From Deinococcus alpinitundrae (GTDB lineage Bacteria; Deinococcota; Deinococci; Deinococcales; Deinococcaceae): DNA of 64,000 bases. Where the stretch lies: assembly GCF_009982895.1 (NCBI RefSeq), contig NZ_WXZL01000011.1:62001-126000 (forward strand). The letters are read 5' to 3'. Positions 38,553-56,526 of this stretch are shown here, in pieces. The number at the start of each line of letters is the position of its first letter. The stretch's first letter is position 1. The notes below the pieces were generated by a model. It was not told the origin of the DNA. It was given only the letters and a program-made list of their open reading frames with translations, and did no database searches. The position numbers and the translations under genes are program-made.

Positions 38553-39560
38553 TCAGGCTTCCGCCAGTTCCGCCGCGCTGCCCACCAGTCCGGCCAGCTC
38601 GGGGTCGCGCTGCATCAGCTCGACCAGATCGGCCAGGTGGCCCTGCGCCTGAAACTTGCTCACCAGCGTCGCCACGTAGAGTTGCAGCCACTCCGGCCCC
38701 GCGCCGTTCGCCAGCCAGCGGAAGGCGTTGTAGGCCTGCGCCGCGTCTCTGGCCCGCGCCGCCAGCCCCACCACCGCCGCGTAGCGCACGCTCGGCTCGG
38801 GCGGCAGCCGCAGACCCAGCCCGCCGCCGTCGAGCACGTCGCCCAAATCGGGAAGCTGCTCGTAGAGGCGCACGAAGGCCACGAACTCCGCGCCTGCTGC
38901 CTCGCCGATGGCCGGGGCCACGTCCAGGCCGCTGCGCCACAGGGCCGAGGCCATCTCCCAGGCGCGGGGACTCGGCCAGGCGGGTTGCGTCGGGTCGAGG
39001 CGGTGCAGCAGTTCGGGCCGGAAGGTCAGGAAGGCGATGATCTGCTCGTGCAGGTCCCGGCCCAGCGCGTAGCTGCGCCACGAGTCAAAGTCGCTGCGGA
39101 CTGTCAGGTGCAAGAAGCGGTTGGCCAGCGGCGCGGGCATGTCGAACACGCTGGCGCGGTCTTCCTTGCGGTTGCCCGCTGCCCAGACGAACCAGTGCGG
39201 CGGCAGTTCGTAGCTGCCCACTTTCCTGTCCAGAATGAGCTGCTGGGCCATGCCCTGCATGGTGGGCGGGGCCATGTTGACCTCGTCGAGAAAGAGAATC
39301 CCCCGGCCCCCGGTGGGCAGAAATTCCGGCGGATACCAGCGCGAGATGCCGTGTTCGGCCACCGGCAGGCCGCGCAGATCGGTGGGGGCGAGCTGCGAGA
39401 GTCGCACGTCCACGAATTCCAGTTCGTTGGCGGCGGCGATCTGCGCCACGATGCTGGATTTGCCCACCCCCGGCGGTCCCCAGATCATGGTCGATAAGGG
39501 CAGGTTCTGGTCGACGAGGGCGGAGAGATAGCGTTGCAGTTCGACAGGGGTCAGGCTCAA
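38553..39560 (-). CDS. MoxR-like AAA+ ATPase (second system)
   Basis: 335 residues. Walker A TMIWGPPGVGKSSIVAQIAAA, Walker B GRGILFLDEVNMAPPTMQGMAQQLI, sensor-1 region WFVWAAGNRKEDRASVFDMPAPLANRFLHLTV with arginine-finger context, and a helical C-terminus. TTG start (MSLTPVELQ) with GGAGGAAA upstream. This ATPase is closer to the stand-alone MoxR/VWA2201 pair type than to the DUF58 operon ATPase at 26690-27673, so the window holds two separate MoxR systems. Confidence 0.87.
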   Translation of the reverse strand: MSLTPVELQRYLSALVDQNLPLSTMIWGPPGVGKSSIVAQIAAANELEFVDVRLSQLAPTDLRGLPVAEHGISRWYPPEFLPTGGRGILFLDEVNMAPPTMQGMAQQLILDRKVGSYELPPHWFVWAAGNRKEDRASVFDMPAPLANRFLHLTVRSDFDSWRSYALGRDLHEQIIAFLTFRPELLHRLDPTQPAWPSPRAWEMASALWRSGLDVAPAIGEAAGAEFVAFVRLYEQLPDLGDVLDGGGLGLRLPPEPSVRYAAVVGLAARARDAAQAYNAFRWLANGAGPEWLQLYVATLVSKFQAQGHLADLVELMQRDPELAGLVGSAAELAEA

Positions 39561-39786
39561 GGGGGTTTCCTCCGGGGTGCGGCCTCAGCGCTCGGGGCCG
39601 CCAGATACATACGAGCCTAGCGTCTGGACGTTCCCGCAAAGGCGAGGCGGGGTGCTTTGGGCAAAGAACCGCCGCGCCCCCGCTATCCTGTCTTCAACGC
39701 CCAATTCGTGCTGCGCGGCTGCGTATACTGCGCTCCAGACTCGTTAGACCCAGTTCAAATTCCCGTCTCGCTCCCGGAGGTTTCCC

Positions 39787-42801
<3,015 letters not shown>

Positions 42802-42856
42802 ACGCTGGCTCAGGTCAACCCACCGAAATCCACATTACCTGTACGGGTTTTGGGGA

Positions 42857-42862
42857 TAGACT
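42857..42862 (+). promoter_or_regulatory. -10 box of leaderless rrf2-type gene
   Basis: TAGACT exactly 6 nt before the ATG at 42869, with no ribosome site. Confidence 0.55.
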
Positions 42863-42868
42863 CTTTTC

Positions 42869-43324
42869 ATGTGGGTTTCAACCAAGGCTCAGTACGGGCT
42901 GCGTGCCCTGATCGACATCGGCCAGCGTCCCGGCGCGGCGGTGCCGCTCAAGGATGTCTCGGAGCGCCAGGGTATCAGCCAGCACTACCTTGAGCAGATC
43001 GCCTCGAATCTGCGCCGCGCCGGGTTTATCCGCAGTGTGCGTGGCGCACACGGGGGTTACGTCCTCTCGCGCCCACCGCAGCAGATCAACGCCTGGGACG
43101 TGGTTGTGGCGATGGAGGGCAGCATCGCGCCGGTGGCCTGCATCGAGGACGATCACAGTTGTGATCGCACCGGTACCTGCTCAACTGAGGGGCTGTGGCG
43201 GCGGGTGGACACGGCTATTCGTGGGGTGCTGGGCAGCGCCAGCCTGGCCGACCTGATGGCCGAAGAAGCCCAGGCCAGGCACGGTCAGCTCGTGCAGTTC
43301 GAGCCGATGCCAAGTCATTTGTAA
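42869..43324 (+). CDS. Rrf2-family transcriptional regulator (IscR-like)
   Basis: 151 residues. Winged helix: MWVSTKAQYGLRALIDIGQRPGAAVPLKDVSERQGISQHYLEQIASNLRRAGFIRSVRGAHGGYVLSRPP. The three-cysteine cluster region VACIEDDHSCDRTGTCSTEGLWRRV matches the IscR/Rrf2 arrangement that binds an Fe-S cluster. Probably senses redox or Fe-S status. It lies just downstream of the large Fe-S oxidoreductase on the same strand, a plausible target or partner. Leaderless promoter. Confidence 0.9.
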   Translation: MWVSTKAQYGLRALIDIGQRPGAAVPLKDVSERQGISQHYLEQIASNLRRAGFIRSVRGAHGGYVLSRPPQQINAWDVVVAMEGSIAPVACIEDDHSCDRTGTCSTEGLWRRVDTAIRGVLGSASLADLMAEEAQARHGQLVQFEPMPSHL

Positions 43325-43431
43325 AGCATTTCAAATCATCAGATAACTAAGGGCTGCGCTGCTCGAAGTATGGCCCTTTCTGCGCTTATCCTGACACCTG
43401 CCAGGCCGCGCTGTCGTCTATCCTGCTTGCC

Positions 43432-44508
43432 ATGTACGCTCGCCTTAAGCCCCTGCTCTTTCGCCTCGATGCCGAGCAGGCCCACCACCTGACCATGACC
43501 GCCTGCGCGCTGGCCGGGCAGCTCCCCGGTGTGCCTGCACTGCTCGGCTCGCTGACCCGCCCCATTTCCGCGCAGCTCAGCCAGCAACTCTGGGGATCCT
43601 CCTTCGCCTCGCCGCTCGGTCTGGCGGCGGGTCTGGACAAGAACGCCGAGGCGCTGGGCGTGTTCTCGAACCTGGGGTTCGGCTTCGTGGAGGTCGGCAC
43701 GGTGACGCCGCGCCCGCAGCCGGGCAACGAATCGCCCCGCCTGTTTCGCCTGCCGCCCGACGAGGCGCTGATCAACCGCATGGGCTTCAACAATCTGGGT
43801 CTGGACGTGGTGGAAGGCCGCCTGCGGGGGCGGCACGCTGTTCCCGTCTGGGCCAATATCGGTAAGAACAAGGACACGCTCAACGGGCAGGCGGCAGACG
43901 ACTACCTGGCCGGGGTGCGGGCGCTGGCGGGGGTCGCCGATGGGTTTGTCGTCAATGTCAGCAGTCCCAACACGCCGGGCTTGCGGGCGCTGCAACACGC
44001 GGGCGAGCTGCATGAACTGCTGCGGGCCGTGCTGCATGAAGCCGAAACGCAGTGGGTTCGCACCCTGCGGGCCGTGCCGGTGCTGGTCAAACTGGCTCCC
44101 GACTTGAGCGACGCGGACTTCGAGGCCAGCCTGGACGCCGTGCAGCGGGCGGGAGTGTCAGGCCTGATCCTCTCCAACACGACGCTGAGCCGCGACGGTC
44201 TCACCCATTCTCACCGGACCGAGACAGGTGGCCTCAGCGGACGGCCCCTGAGTGCGCGCAGCACCGAGCTGGTGCGCCGGGCCTTTCGTCAGACGGCGGG
44301 AGGGCTGCCGATCGTTGGTGTCGGCGGCGTGTTCACGGCCCAGGACGCCTACGCCAAGATTCGCGCCGGGGCCAGCCTGGTCGAGGTCTACACCGCGCTG
44401 ATCTACGAGGGGCCGGACCTGCCGCGCCGCATCAATGCCGGGCTGCTGGAGCTGCTGCGCCGCGACGGGTTCACGCATATCAGCGAAGCCGTCGGCGTGG
44501 ACGCTTAG
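43432..44508 (+). CDS. pyrD: Dihydroorotate dehydrogenase, class 2 (quinone)
   Basis: 358 residues, FMN enzyme of pyrimidine synthesis at the inner membrane. N-terminal membrane-association helices ([22 protein letters not shown]), [72 protein letters not shown] (class-2 catalytic Ser region), [29 protein letters not shown] and [32 protein letters not shown]. The last four bases overlap the convergent HNH gene. Confidence 0.95.
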   Translation: MYARLKPLLFRLDAEQAHHLTMTACALAGQLPGVPALLGSLTRPISAQLSQQLWGSSFASPLGLAAGLDKNAEALGVFSNLGFGFVEVGTVTPRPQPGNESPRLFRLPPDEALINRMGFNNLGLDVVEGRLRGRHAVPVWANIGKNKDTLNGQAADDYLAGVRALAGVADGFVVNVSSPNTPGLRALQHAGELHELLRAVLHEAETQWVRTLRAVPVLVKLAPDLSDADFEASLDAVQRAGVSGLILSNTTLSRDGLTHSHRTETGGLSGRPLSARSTELVRRAFRQTAGGLPIVGVGGVFTAQDAYAKIRAGASLVEVYTALIYEGPDLPRRINAGLLELLRRDGFTHISEAVGVDA

Positions 44509-44831
44509 CGGACTTTCACGCTTCTGGTTGCGGGCTGCTTTTTCAGCCAGGCCACAAAGTTCTGGACGCTCTCCTGCTCCAACAAAGCGTCCACCGAGTT
44601 CAGCTCTCCAGCGAGTTCGGCGTTGCTGAACGTCTTGTGCAGGAACTTGTGGCAGGCTCCGCACAGCATCACGGTGGGCAACTCATGAACCTTGACGCCG
44701 CGCCGCCGTCCCTGTGACCGGGGAATCAAGTGATGCTCGGTGAGGTGCGGCACGGCCCGCTCGCACAATCCGCAGCGCGGCTCACTCGCGGGCGGCGGCG
44801 GCCAGTTGGAAAGGGGCAGGCGGCGGGCCAT
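44505..44831 (-). CDS. HNH-type endonuclease-domain protein
   Basis: 108 residues. Zinc-binding pairs C-x2-C ([11 protein letters not shown]) and C-x2-C ([10 protein letters not shown]) frame the HNH core [12 protein letters not shown]; the final H is in HKFLHKTF. Stand-alone small HNH proteins occur as restriction, phage or repair nucleases; no partner methylase is present, so the role is unknown. ATG 44831 is preferred to GTG 44834. Confidence 0.8.
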   Translation of the reverse strand: MARRLPLSNWPPPPASEPRCGLCERAVPHLTEHHLIPRSQGRRRGVKVHELPTVMLCGACHKFLHKTFSNAELAGELNSVDALLEQESVQNFVAWLKKQPATRSVKVR

Positions 44832-44890
44832 CACGGCAGGATGGCGCAGACCAGCGGGGGAGATCGTAGCGTTTTGCCCCTTCCGGAAGC

Positions 44891-44920
44891 AAAAAAAAAC
44901 CGCCCCCGATGTGGGAGCGG
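44891..44920 (-). terminator. Terminator of crp-family gene
   Basis: Minus strand: CCGCTCCC, short loop, GGGGGCGG, followed by nine T residues; 17 nt past the stop of the gene upstream. Confidence 0.88.
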
Positions 44921-44937
44921 CTTTAGTGAGTCGGAAC

Positions 44938-45537
<600 letters not shown>

Positions 45538-45597
45538 GTTTGTGCCTCCTGAGGCTGAGTGAGGGGTGGGAGCCGGGTCAATCCTGGCCATGACCAC

Positions 45598-45626
45598 AGT
45601 GTATACCTGCATCACAATTTTGTAAA
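45598..45626 (-). promoter_or_regulatory. Promoter of crp-family gene
   Basis: Minus strand: TTTACA (45626-45621), 17-nt spacer, TACACT (45603-45598), then 6 nt to an ATG at 45591. The surrounding DNA is locally AT-rich. Confidence 0.72.
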
Positions 45627-45823
45627 CAGTTTTGTATCTTTAATTAGCGCTAAGACTACAAACCGGGCAGCCCAGGCTCCTTCGTATCGATGGCTGTCTG
45701 TTTATGAAGCGTGCAAAAAAAGCGGCGCTGGGCGCTCGAATTTGATGAGAAGAACTGGCTGGCCTATTTCCCCGGCCCGCTCGAACATGTGCGTTCGCTA
45801 AGTCAAGCCGACTTGATCATGAT

Positions 45824-45854
45824 CATGGGCGGAAGCATGCCGCCTCCGCCCATG
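45824..45854 (-). terminator. Hairpin downstream of gyrA
   Basis: CATGGGCGGA (45824-45833) pairs with TCCGCCCATG (45845-45854) around an 11-nt loop, 27 nt past the gyrA stop. No T tract. The rest of the 45604-45880 interval holds only short frames without support. Confidence 0.6.
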
Positions 45855-45880
45855 GTTCTTACATGTTCACTCCTCAAACT

Positions 45881-48343
<2,463 letters not shown>

Positions 48344-48424
48344 GGTGACTCCTGGGATAGCCGCGTCCAGCCGGGGCCGGGCGGGTGAAATGAACTGACC
48401 TGAAAGCGTTCAGGCGGTGAGCAG

Positions 48425-48430
48425 AGTCTA
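48425..48430 (-). promoter_or_regulatory. gyrA -10 box
   Basis: TAGACT on the minus strand, 5 bp downstream of the palindromic operator; the matching -35 position falls inside the palindrome. Predicted 5' UTR ~75 nt. Confidence 0.55.
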
Positions 48431-48435
48431 GCATA

Positions 48436-48456
48436 TATTACGCTGTGAGCGTAATA
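48436..48456 (-). promoter_or_regulatory. RDRM-like palindromic operator of gyrA (putative DdrO site)
   Basis: Core TTACGCTGTGAGCGTAA (48438-48454) is a 17-bp palindrome extended by two further paired bases on each side (9-bp arms, 3-nt centre). Its length, TTAYG...CRTAA ends and position over the -35 of gyrA match the Deinococcus radiation/desiccation response motif, which DdrO occupies until IrrE cleaves it. The centre differs from the best-known consensus, so binding is inferred. Confidence 0.65.
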
Positions 48457-48600
48457 GGCCGACTGCCGGGCAACCTGTCCAGTATAGCGCAAAACTGAGC
48501 TTTTGTGGGTCTGGGCGCGCAGATTTTCGGGCCAGCCGGAGGGGGCACCAACGGGCTGTGTGGTGAAACGAAAAGACCGGATTGGGGAACAGGGCCAGGG

Positions 48601-51585
<2,985 letters not shown>

Positions 51586-51708
51586 GGCGGTAGCTGGCAG
51601 CCTAGAGCATTTGCCCCGAGCGCAGGCCACATCGGCTCTCAAAAGCCGCCGCCCGGTCGTTCTGGGCGGCGGCTTGATTGCAGAGCTCAAGGATTGGAGA
51701 ACTTTGGT

Positions 51709-53592
51709 TCAGGGATTGGCGGGCGGGGTGGTGGCTGGCGTCGTGGTGGCTGGCGCGGTGCTGTTCGGCGTCGCGGCTCCCGGCGTGGCCGTGCTGCCCG
51801 GCGCAGGCTTGGGCGCGGCGGCCAGGCGCTTGTCCTGGGCGGCCAGCACGGCGCTGAGGTCGTTTTGCACCTTGATGCCCTTCATCTGGGCCTTGAGGTA
51901 CGCCTGCCCCGCCTCGCTGCGCTTCTGGGCCAGCAGTTGCGGGCGAATGACCGACTCGACTTCCTTGAGCGGCTTGACGCTGGCACGCACCAGATCGGTG
52001 ACGTAGGCCACGCTGAAATTCTGGCCGTTCTCGATCACGTCGCTGACGCTGCCCTCTCCGGCGGGGCGCAGGCTGGCGGTGTCGAAGATGGCCTTACCCA
52101 GCGCTGGGTTGAGCTTGGCGTCGCCCTGGGTCAGGCTGCCGCGCTCCGAAACGGTGCCGCCCGCCTTGCTGGCTGCCGAGACGAAATTCTTGCCGTCAAA
52201 GCTTTGCCGGAAGGCCAGGGCCTTGGCCTTGTCGGTGAAGACGGCCTCGCTGATGGTGGCGCTGGCCTTGGTGGAGTAGGTGGCGATGTTGGCTTGGTAG
52301 TTCTTGATCACGTCCTGGTCGTTGACGGTCACGTCCCGCGAGCCGTAGAGCGCCAGTTGCTGGGCCAGATTGGCGCGGTTGCCGACCAGGGCCAGCTTGT
52401 TGCTGGCGACGATGCTGGGCGCGGCGAACTGCTCGATGAGCTGGTCGGTGATGCCGGGCTTGAGAAACTGGTTGACCATGCTTCCGGCCTGCTCGGCAGG
52501 CACCTGCTGAAGCAGCGCGGCGAACTGCTGGTTGCCGACCACGCCGCTGAGCACGTCCGAGTACGGAATCTTCTGGCCCGCCACCACTGCGACAGTGGGA
52601 TTCTGAATCTTCCAGGCAGGCACCAGGTACTCGACCTGGGCGTTCTTGCGCAGGCCGTCGAACCACTGCTCGGCGGCGGCGGTCTGGAGCAACTGGTTGA
52701 CCTTGTCGGTGACCTGCGTCTTGACGCTGGCAAACGGCTTGGTGGCCGCCGGAATGAACTGCTCCACCTTGACGATATAGAACTTGCCGCCCGAGGCGAT
52801 CACGTCGGTCAGGCCGCCGCCGGTCAGGGCGAAGGCTGCCGCGCCGACCTCACTGGGCAGCGTCACCTGGGTCACGGGGGCGGGCTTGCCATTGGTGACC
52901 GGGCCGAGCGCGCCGCCCCGGCTTTTGAATTCGCTGCTGTTGTTTGATGCCAGCGCCGCAAAGTCCGAGCCGCTTTTCAGCTGGGCCAGTAGGGCGTTGG
53001 CTTTGGCCTGATCGGCCACCACGATCTCGCGCCCCACAATGCGCGCCTCGTCCTGAAACTGGTCCTTGTTGAGATCGTAGTACTGCTGCAACTCGGTGGC
53101 GCTGGCCTTGCGCGCCGCGTCGGTGATGGCCTTCTGCTTTTTTTGCACGGCCAGTTGTGACTTGACTTCCTGGCGGTAAGACGCGTCGGTAAAGCCGATC
53201 TGCGCCAGGCGGTCGACCCAGGTCTTGTTGTCGGTCAGGTTATTACTCTTGCGCACCTGATCCACCTGGGTGTTGACGTCTGCGCGGCTGATGTCCTGGT
53301 CCTGGCTGGCGGCCTTGAGCAGCGCGTTCTCGATGCGGCTTTCCACCGTCACGGTCTTGAGATCGTCGCCGAGTGAACCTTCGGTGGTGGCGCTCAGCAC
53401 CGGGTTGCTGCGTTGCAGGGCCTGCAATTCTTCCACGGTAATCGTCTGGCCGTTGACCTTGATGGCGGGCGTGCCGGTCTGGGCACTGCCGAACAAGCTG
53501 CCCACGTTCGGCGTGAACTGATAGATCAGGCCCACCACCAGCAAGACGGCCAGAAACCCCAGCAGGACGCTGGTGAGTACTTTTTTATTCAC
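51709..53592 (-). CDS. Membrane-anchored PpiC/SurA-type peptidyl-prolyl isomerase
   Basis: 627 residues: N-terminal anchor (NKKVLTSVLLGFLAVLLVVGLIYQF), SurA N-like helical chaperone domain (IKVNGQTITVEELQALQRSNPVLS, SQDQDISRADVNTQVDQVRKSNN), parvulin-like region (VGREIVVADQAKANALLAQLKSGSDFAALASNNSSEFKSRGGALGPV...GKFYIVKVEQFIP), a second similar half, and a Pro/Thr/Ala tail (ATTTPATTPPANP). Envelope protein folding in the periplasm is the likely job, as for PpiD. GTG start with AAGGAGG upstream. Confidence 0.88.
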   Translation of the reverse strand: MNKKVLTSVLLGFLAVLLVVGLIYQFTPNVGSLFGSAQTGTPAIKVNGQTITVEELQALQRSNPVLSATTEGSLGDDLKTVTVESRIENALLKAASQDQDISRADVNTQVDQVRKSNNLTDNKTWVDRLAQIGFTDASYRQEVKSQLAVQKKQKAITDAARKASATELQQYYDLNKDQFQDEARIVGREIVVADQAKANALLAQLKSGSDFAALASNNSSEFKSRGGALGPVTNGKPAPVTQVTLPSEVGAAAFALTGGGLTDVIASGGKFYIVKVEQFIPAATKPFASVKTQVTDKVNQLLQTAAAEQWFDGLRKNAQVEYLVPAWKIQNPTVAVVAGQKIPYSDVLSGVVGNQQFAALLQQVPAEQAGSMVNQFLKPGITDQLIEQFAAPSIVASNKLALVGNRANLAQQLALYGSRDVTVNDQDVIKNYQANIATYSTKASATISEAVFTDKAKALAFRQSFDGKNFVSAASKAGGTVSERGSLTQGDAKLNPALGKAIFDTASLRPAGEGSVSDVIENGQNFSVAYVTDLVRASVKPLKEVESVIRPQLLAQKRSEAGQAYLKAQMKGIKVQNDLSAVLAAQDKRLAAAPKPAPGSTATPGAATPNSTAPATTTPATTPPANP

Positions 53593-53667
53593 TTGATTCC
53601 TCCTTACCTGCATGCTAAGTTACCTGAGCTTTGCGGCCTCACGGCAAGCATTTGCCCCGCTTTTTCT

Positions 53668-53744
53668 GCACCCGTAGCTCAGTTGGATAGAGTGTTGGCC
53701 TCCGAAGCCAAAGGTCATAGGTTCGAGTCCTATCGGGTGCACCA
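53668..53744 (+). tRNA. tRNA-Arg (anticodon CCG)
   Basis: A 77-nt cloverleaf: acceptor GCACCCG/CGGGTGC, D-arm GCTCAGTTGGATAGAGT, anticodon stem TTGGC/GCCAA with loop CTCCGAA (anticodon CCG, reading CGG), T-arm ATAGGTTCGAGTCCTAT, discriminator A and encoded CCA. Confidence 0.96.
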
Positions 53745-53748
53745 CCCA

Positions 53749-53780
53749 CCACGCCAGTTGTTTGTCGGCGTGGTTTTTTT
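53749..53780 (+). terminator. Terminator of tRNA-Arg
   Basis: CCACGCC (53749-53755) pairs with GGCGTGG (53767-53773), followed by seven T. Confidence 0.9.
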
Positions 53781-53961
53781 GGCGCTCGGTTGCCTGGGTG
53801 GGCCGTTCCTGGGCCAGTTGTTGTTGGGCGACTCGGCGCTGTTTTCCCGGCACACGCGCGAAAGTCTAGCACGCGCCTTTTGCCGGATATGACGCTCAGG
53901 TGAGGCAGATGGGGGGTGGGCCGCTTGCTCCCGCCGCCGGTTCGACTTGCCCCGGTCCCGC

Positions 53962-53967
53962 TAGAAT
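53962..53967 (+). promoter_or_regulatory. -10 box of leaderless recF transcript
   Basis: TAGAAT exactly 6 nt before the ATG at 53974; no ribosome site. Confidence 0.5.
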
Positions 53968-53973
53968 GCCCGC

Positions 53974-55044
53974 ATGCTCCTGCAAACCCTCACCACCCTC
54001 AATTACCGCAACCTCGCGCCCGCCACGCTGCACTTCCCGGCAGGCGTCAGCGCGGTGTGGGGGCCGAACGGTGCGGGCAAGACCAACCTGCTGGAAGCGG
54101 TTTATCTGGCGCTCACCGGCCTGAGCGACGTGGGGAGATTGGAGCAGCTGGTCTTGCAGGGTGAGAAGGAAGCCTACGTGCGCGCCGATTTGCTGCAGGG
54201 CGGCAGCCTCAGCGTGCTGGAAGTCGGGCTGGGGCGGGGTCGGCGCACCCTTAAGGCCGATGGGGTGCGGGTGCGCGGCCTCGAATTGCCGCGCGGCAGC
54301 GCCGTCTGGATTCGCCCGGAAGACTCGGAACTCATTTTCGGCGCGCCGAGTCTGCGCCGCGCCTACCTCGACGAACTGCTCTCGCGCCTGAGCGCCCGCT
54401 ATGCCCAGCAGCTGACCCGCTACGAGCGCGCCGTGGCGCAGCGCAACGCCGCTTTGCGGGCCGGAGAAGACTGGGCCATGCCGATCTGGGAAGACACACT
54501 GATCAAGCTCGGCAGCGAGATCATGGAGGTACGCCGCCGCGCCGCATCGCGGCTGGCCGAGCTGGCCGCCGCCGCCAACGCCGCGCTCGGTTCGGCCAAG
54601 CCGCTCCGGCTCGAACTTGCGGAAACCACCACCCCCGAAACGTTCCGGGCCGATTTCGCCCGCCGCGCCGCCGAGGAGCGGGCACGCGGCTCCACCGTCA
54701 TCGGGCCGCACCGCGACGACCTGAGCTTGACGCTGGGAGACTTCGCGGCAGGCGACTATGCCAGCCGGGGAGAGGCCCGCACCATCGCACTGAGCCTGAG
54801 AAAAGCCGAACTCGACTTGCTCCAGGAGCGCTTCGGCGAGATGCCGCTGCTCCTCATCGACGATTTTTCGGCTGAACTCGACCCGGCCCGCCGGGCTTTC
54901 CTGCTGACGATGGCTGCCAGTGTGCCGCAGGCCATCGTGACCGGTACCGAGGAGGCTCCCGGCGCGGCCCAGAGCCTGCGGGCCGAAGCCGGACGCTTCC
55001 TGGATGCCCGAACGGAAGATGCTGCCGAGCAGGTTCGCGCGTGA
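53974..55044 (+). CDS. recF: DNA replication/repair protein RecF
   Basis: SMC-like ATPase that loads RecA at gaps together with RecOR. 356 residues: LTTLNYRNLAPATLHFP, Walker A VWGPNGAGKTNLLEAVYLALTG, EDSELIFGAPSLRRAYLDELLSRLSARYAQQLTRYERAVAQRNAAL, ABC signature YASRGEARTIALSLRKAELDLL and Walker B PLLLIDDFSAELDPARR. Important in Deinococcus, which lacks RecBC. The stop overlaps the next gene's GTG (GTGA). Confidence 0.95.
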   Translation: MLLQTLTTLNYRNLAPATLHFPAGVSAVWGPNGAGKTNLLEAVYLALTGLSDVGRLEQLVLQGEKEAYVRADLLQGGSLSVLEVGLGRGRRTLKADGVRVRGLELPRGSAVWIRPEDSELIFGAPSLRRAYLDELLSRLSARYAQQLTRYERAVAQRNAALRAGEDWAMPIWEDTLIKLGSEIMEVRRRAASRLAELAAAANAALGSAKPLRLELAETTTPETFRADFARRAAEERARGSTVIGPHRDDLSLTLGDFAAGDYASRGEARTIALSLRKAELDLLQERFGEMPLLLIDDFSAELDPARRAFLLTMAASVPQAIVTGTEEAPGAAQSLRAEAGRFLDARTEDAAEQVRA

Positions 55045-55913
55045 CCCGCCGTAGCAGCGGGCCGCGCCTGGGCGGCGCACGCGGCCTGCGCGACGTGCTG
55101 GGCACCACCCTCGCCAAGCACCGCTTGCAGGGTGGGCTGGCCAAAGCGCGCAGCATCGTGCTGTGGCCGGAGGTGGTGGGTGTGGACCTGGCCAGACTCA
55201 CCCGCGCCCGCAGTCAGCAGGGCAATACCCTGATGATCGAGGTGCGCGACAGCAGCCTGGCCCACTTCCTGACCTTGCAGCGCCCGGCCTTTCTCAAGCG
55301 GCTTCAGGAAAAACTCGGCGACCAGAGTGTGACCGAGCTGCGTTTCTCGGTGGGCCGCCTGAATACCTCCACCCCCGTGCCGTTGCCCGAGGCGCTGCCC
55401 GCGCCGGACCGTGCCCGCGCCCGTCAGCTGGCCCAGGCCGCGCCGGAAAGTCTGCGAGAAGCAGCGCTCAAGGCCGCCGAGGCGGTGACCCGTGCCCGGC
55501 GCTGGCGCGAGCTTCAGGGCTACGCGCCGTGCCCGGTGTGCGGCGAGCCGAGCCGTGAGCAGCCCTGCCGCGCCTGCCAGCTGACGCTGGCTGACCCCAA
55601 CGTGAAGCGCGCATCCCTGCGCCTGGCCCGCGATCCAGCGTATCTGGGGGGCCTGAGCGACACGCTGGGCCACAGCGGAGCCGACGCCGCGCGCTTTCTG
55701 GCGCTGGCCGCGCTGGCCGAGCGTCTGGAAGGTCTGGCGCTCGAATGCGTGCAGGCGGGCCATGACGGGCACTACCGGGCTTACTTGGAAGAGCAGGCGA
55801 CGGTGTACCTGAAGTTGCACCACCGCCGCACCCGGCTGAGCAAGGCCGACTGGAAGGCTGTGCCCGAGCGGGCGCTGGCCGTGCTGCGGGCCGGTTCGAT
55901 GGAGGTGGGCTGA
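55041..55913 (+). CDS. DUF721 (DciA-like) protein with zinc ribbon
   Basis: 290 residues. N-terminal DUF721 domain ([80 protein letters not shown]), the family of the ancestral replicative helicase operator DciA. The C-terminal half contains a four-cysteine zinc ribbon ([16 protein letters not shown]) and a helical region. The recF-DUF721 coupling is also seen in actinobacteria near gyrB. Translational overlap with recF suggests joint action at replication/repair forks. The zinc ribbon addition is not in typical DciA. Confidence 0.82.
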   Translation: MTRRSSGPRLGGARGLRDVLGTTLAKHRLQGGLAKARSIVLWPEVVGVDLARLTRARSQQGNTLMIEVRDSSLAHFLTLQRPAFLKRLQEKLGDQSVTELRFSVGRLNTSTPVPLPEALPAPDRARARQLAQAAPESLREAALKAAEAVTRARRWRELQGYAPCPVCGEPSREQPCRACQLTLADPNVKRASLRLARDPAYLGGLSDTLGHSGADAARFLALAALAERLEGLALECVQAGHDGHYRAYLEEQATVYLKLHHRRTRLSKADWKAVPERALAVLRAGSMEVG

Positions 55914-55980
55914 GCATCAACCGGGTCAACCGTGCTCCAATCCGCCCACGTTCCCCCTGCGGCGGCGTACAGTAGCGCGC

Positions 55981-56508
55981 ATGGGCCGTGACGACCACCA
56001 ACAAGCCGCGCCTGGCAACGTGCGCGCCGCCGTGCTGACCATCAGCGACACCCGCACGCCCGACACCGACACCAGCGGCCAGTACCTGCGCCGCGAGATT
56101 GCTGCCCTAGGCCACACCCTCAGCGGCTGGGCCATCGTCAGCGACGACGCCACCGAGATTCGCCCGGCCATCACCCGCCTGATGGGGGGGCGGCATGATG
56201 AGGGCGCCGAGGTGCTGATCACGACTGGCGGCACCGGCATCACCGGGCGCGACGTCACCATTCCGGTGGTCGAGTCGCTGATCACCAAACCGATGCCGGG
56301 CTTCGGTGAACTCTTCCGGATGCTCAGCTACGGGGAGGTGCGCGGCGCGGCGATGCTCTCGCGGGCAGTGGGCGGGCTGGCGGGCCACACCCTGATCTTT
56401 GCCCTGCCGGGCAGCCTCAACGCCGTGCAGACCGCCTGGGAAGGCCTCTTAAGAGATGAACTCGGCCACCTGGTCTTTGAGATGACCCGGCATGGGCAGC
56501 GCGGTTAA
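55981..56508 (+). CDS. Molybdenum cofactor protein MogA/MoaB (molybdopterin adenylyltransferase)
   Basis: 175 residues: [83 protein letters not shown], and [19 protein letters not shown]. The TTGGTG and LPGS loops bind molybdopterin/ATP. MoaB and MogA are not separable from sequence alone; other moa genes are not in the window. A TACAGT box 7 nt before the ATG implies leaderless transcription. Confidence 0.9.
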   Translation: MGRDDHQQAAPGNVRAAVLTISDTRTPDTDTSGQYLRREIAALGHTLSGWAIVSDDATEIRPAITRLMGGRHDEGAEVLITTGGTGITGRDVTIPVVESLITKPMPGFGELFRMLSYGEVRGAAMLSRAVGGLAGHTLIFALPGSLNAVQTAWEGLLRDELGHLVFEMTRHGQRG

Positions 56509-56526
56509 GGGCGGGAGCGCAGCGCC

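Noticed and set aside
45600..45620. TGTGA half-site near the crp-family promoter as an autoregulatory Crp site
   Set aside because: The second half-site (TCACA at 6-nt distance) is not present.
45640..45880. Short plus-strand frames between the crp-family gene and gyrA
   Set aside because: No ribosome site, and they run through the gyrA 3' hairpin.
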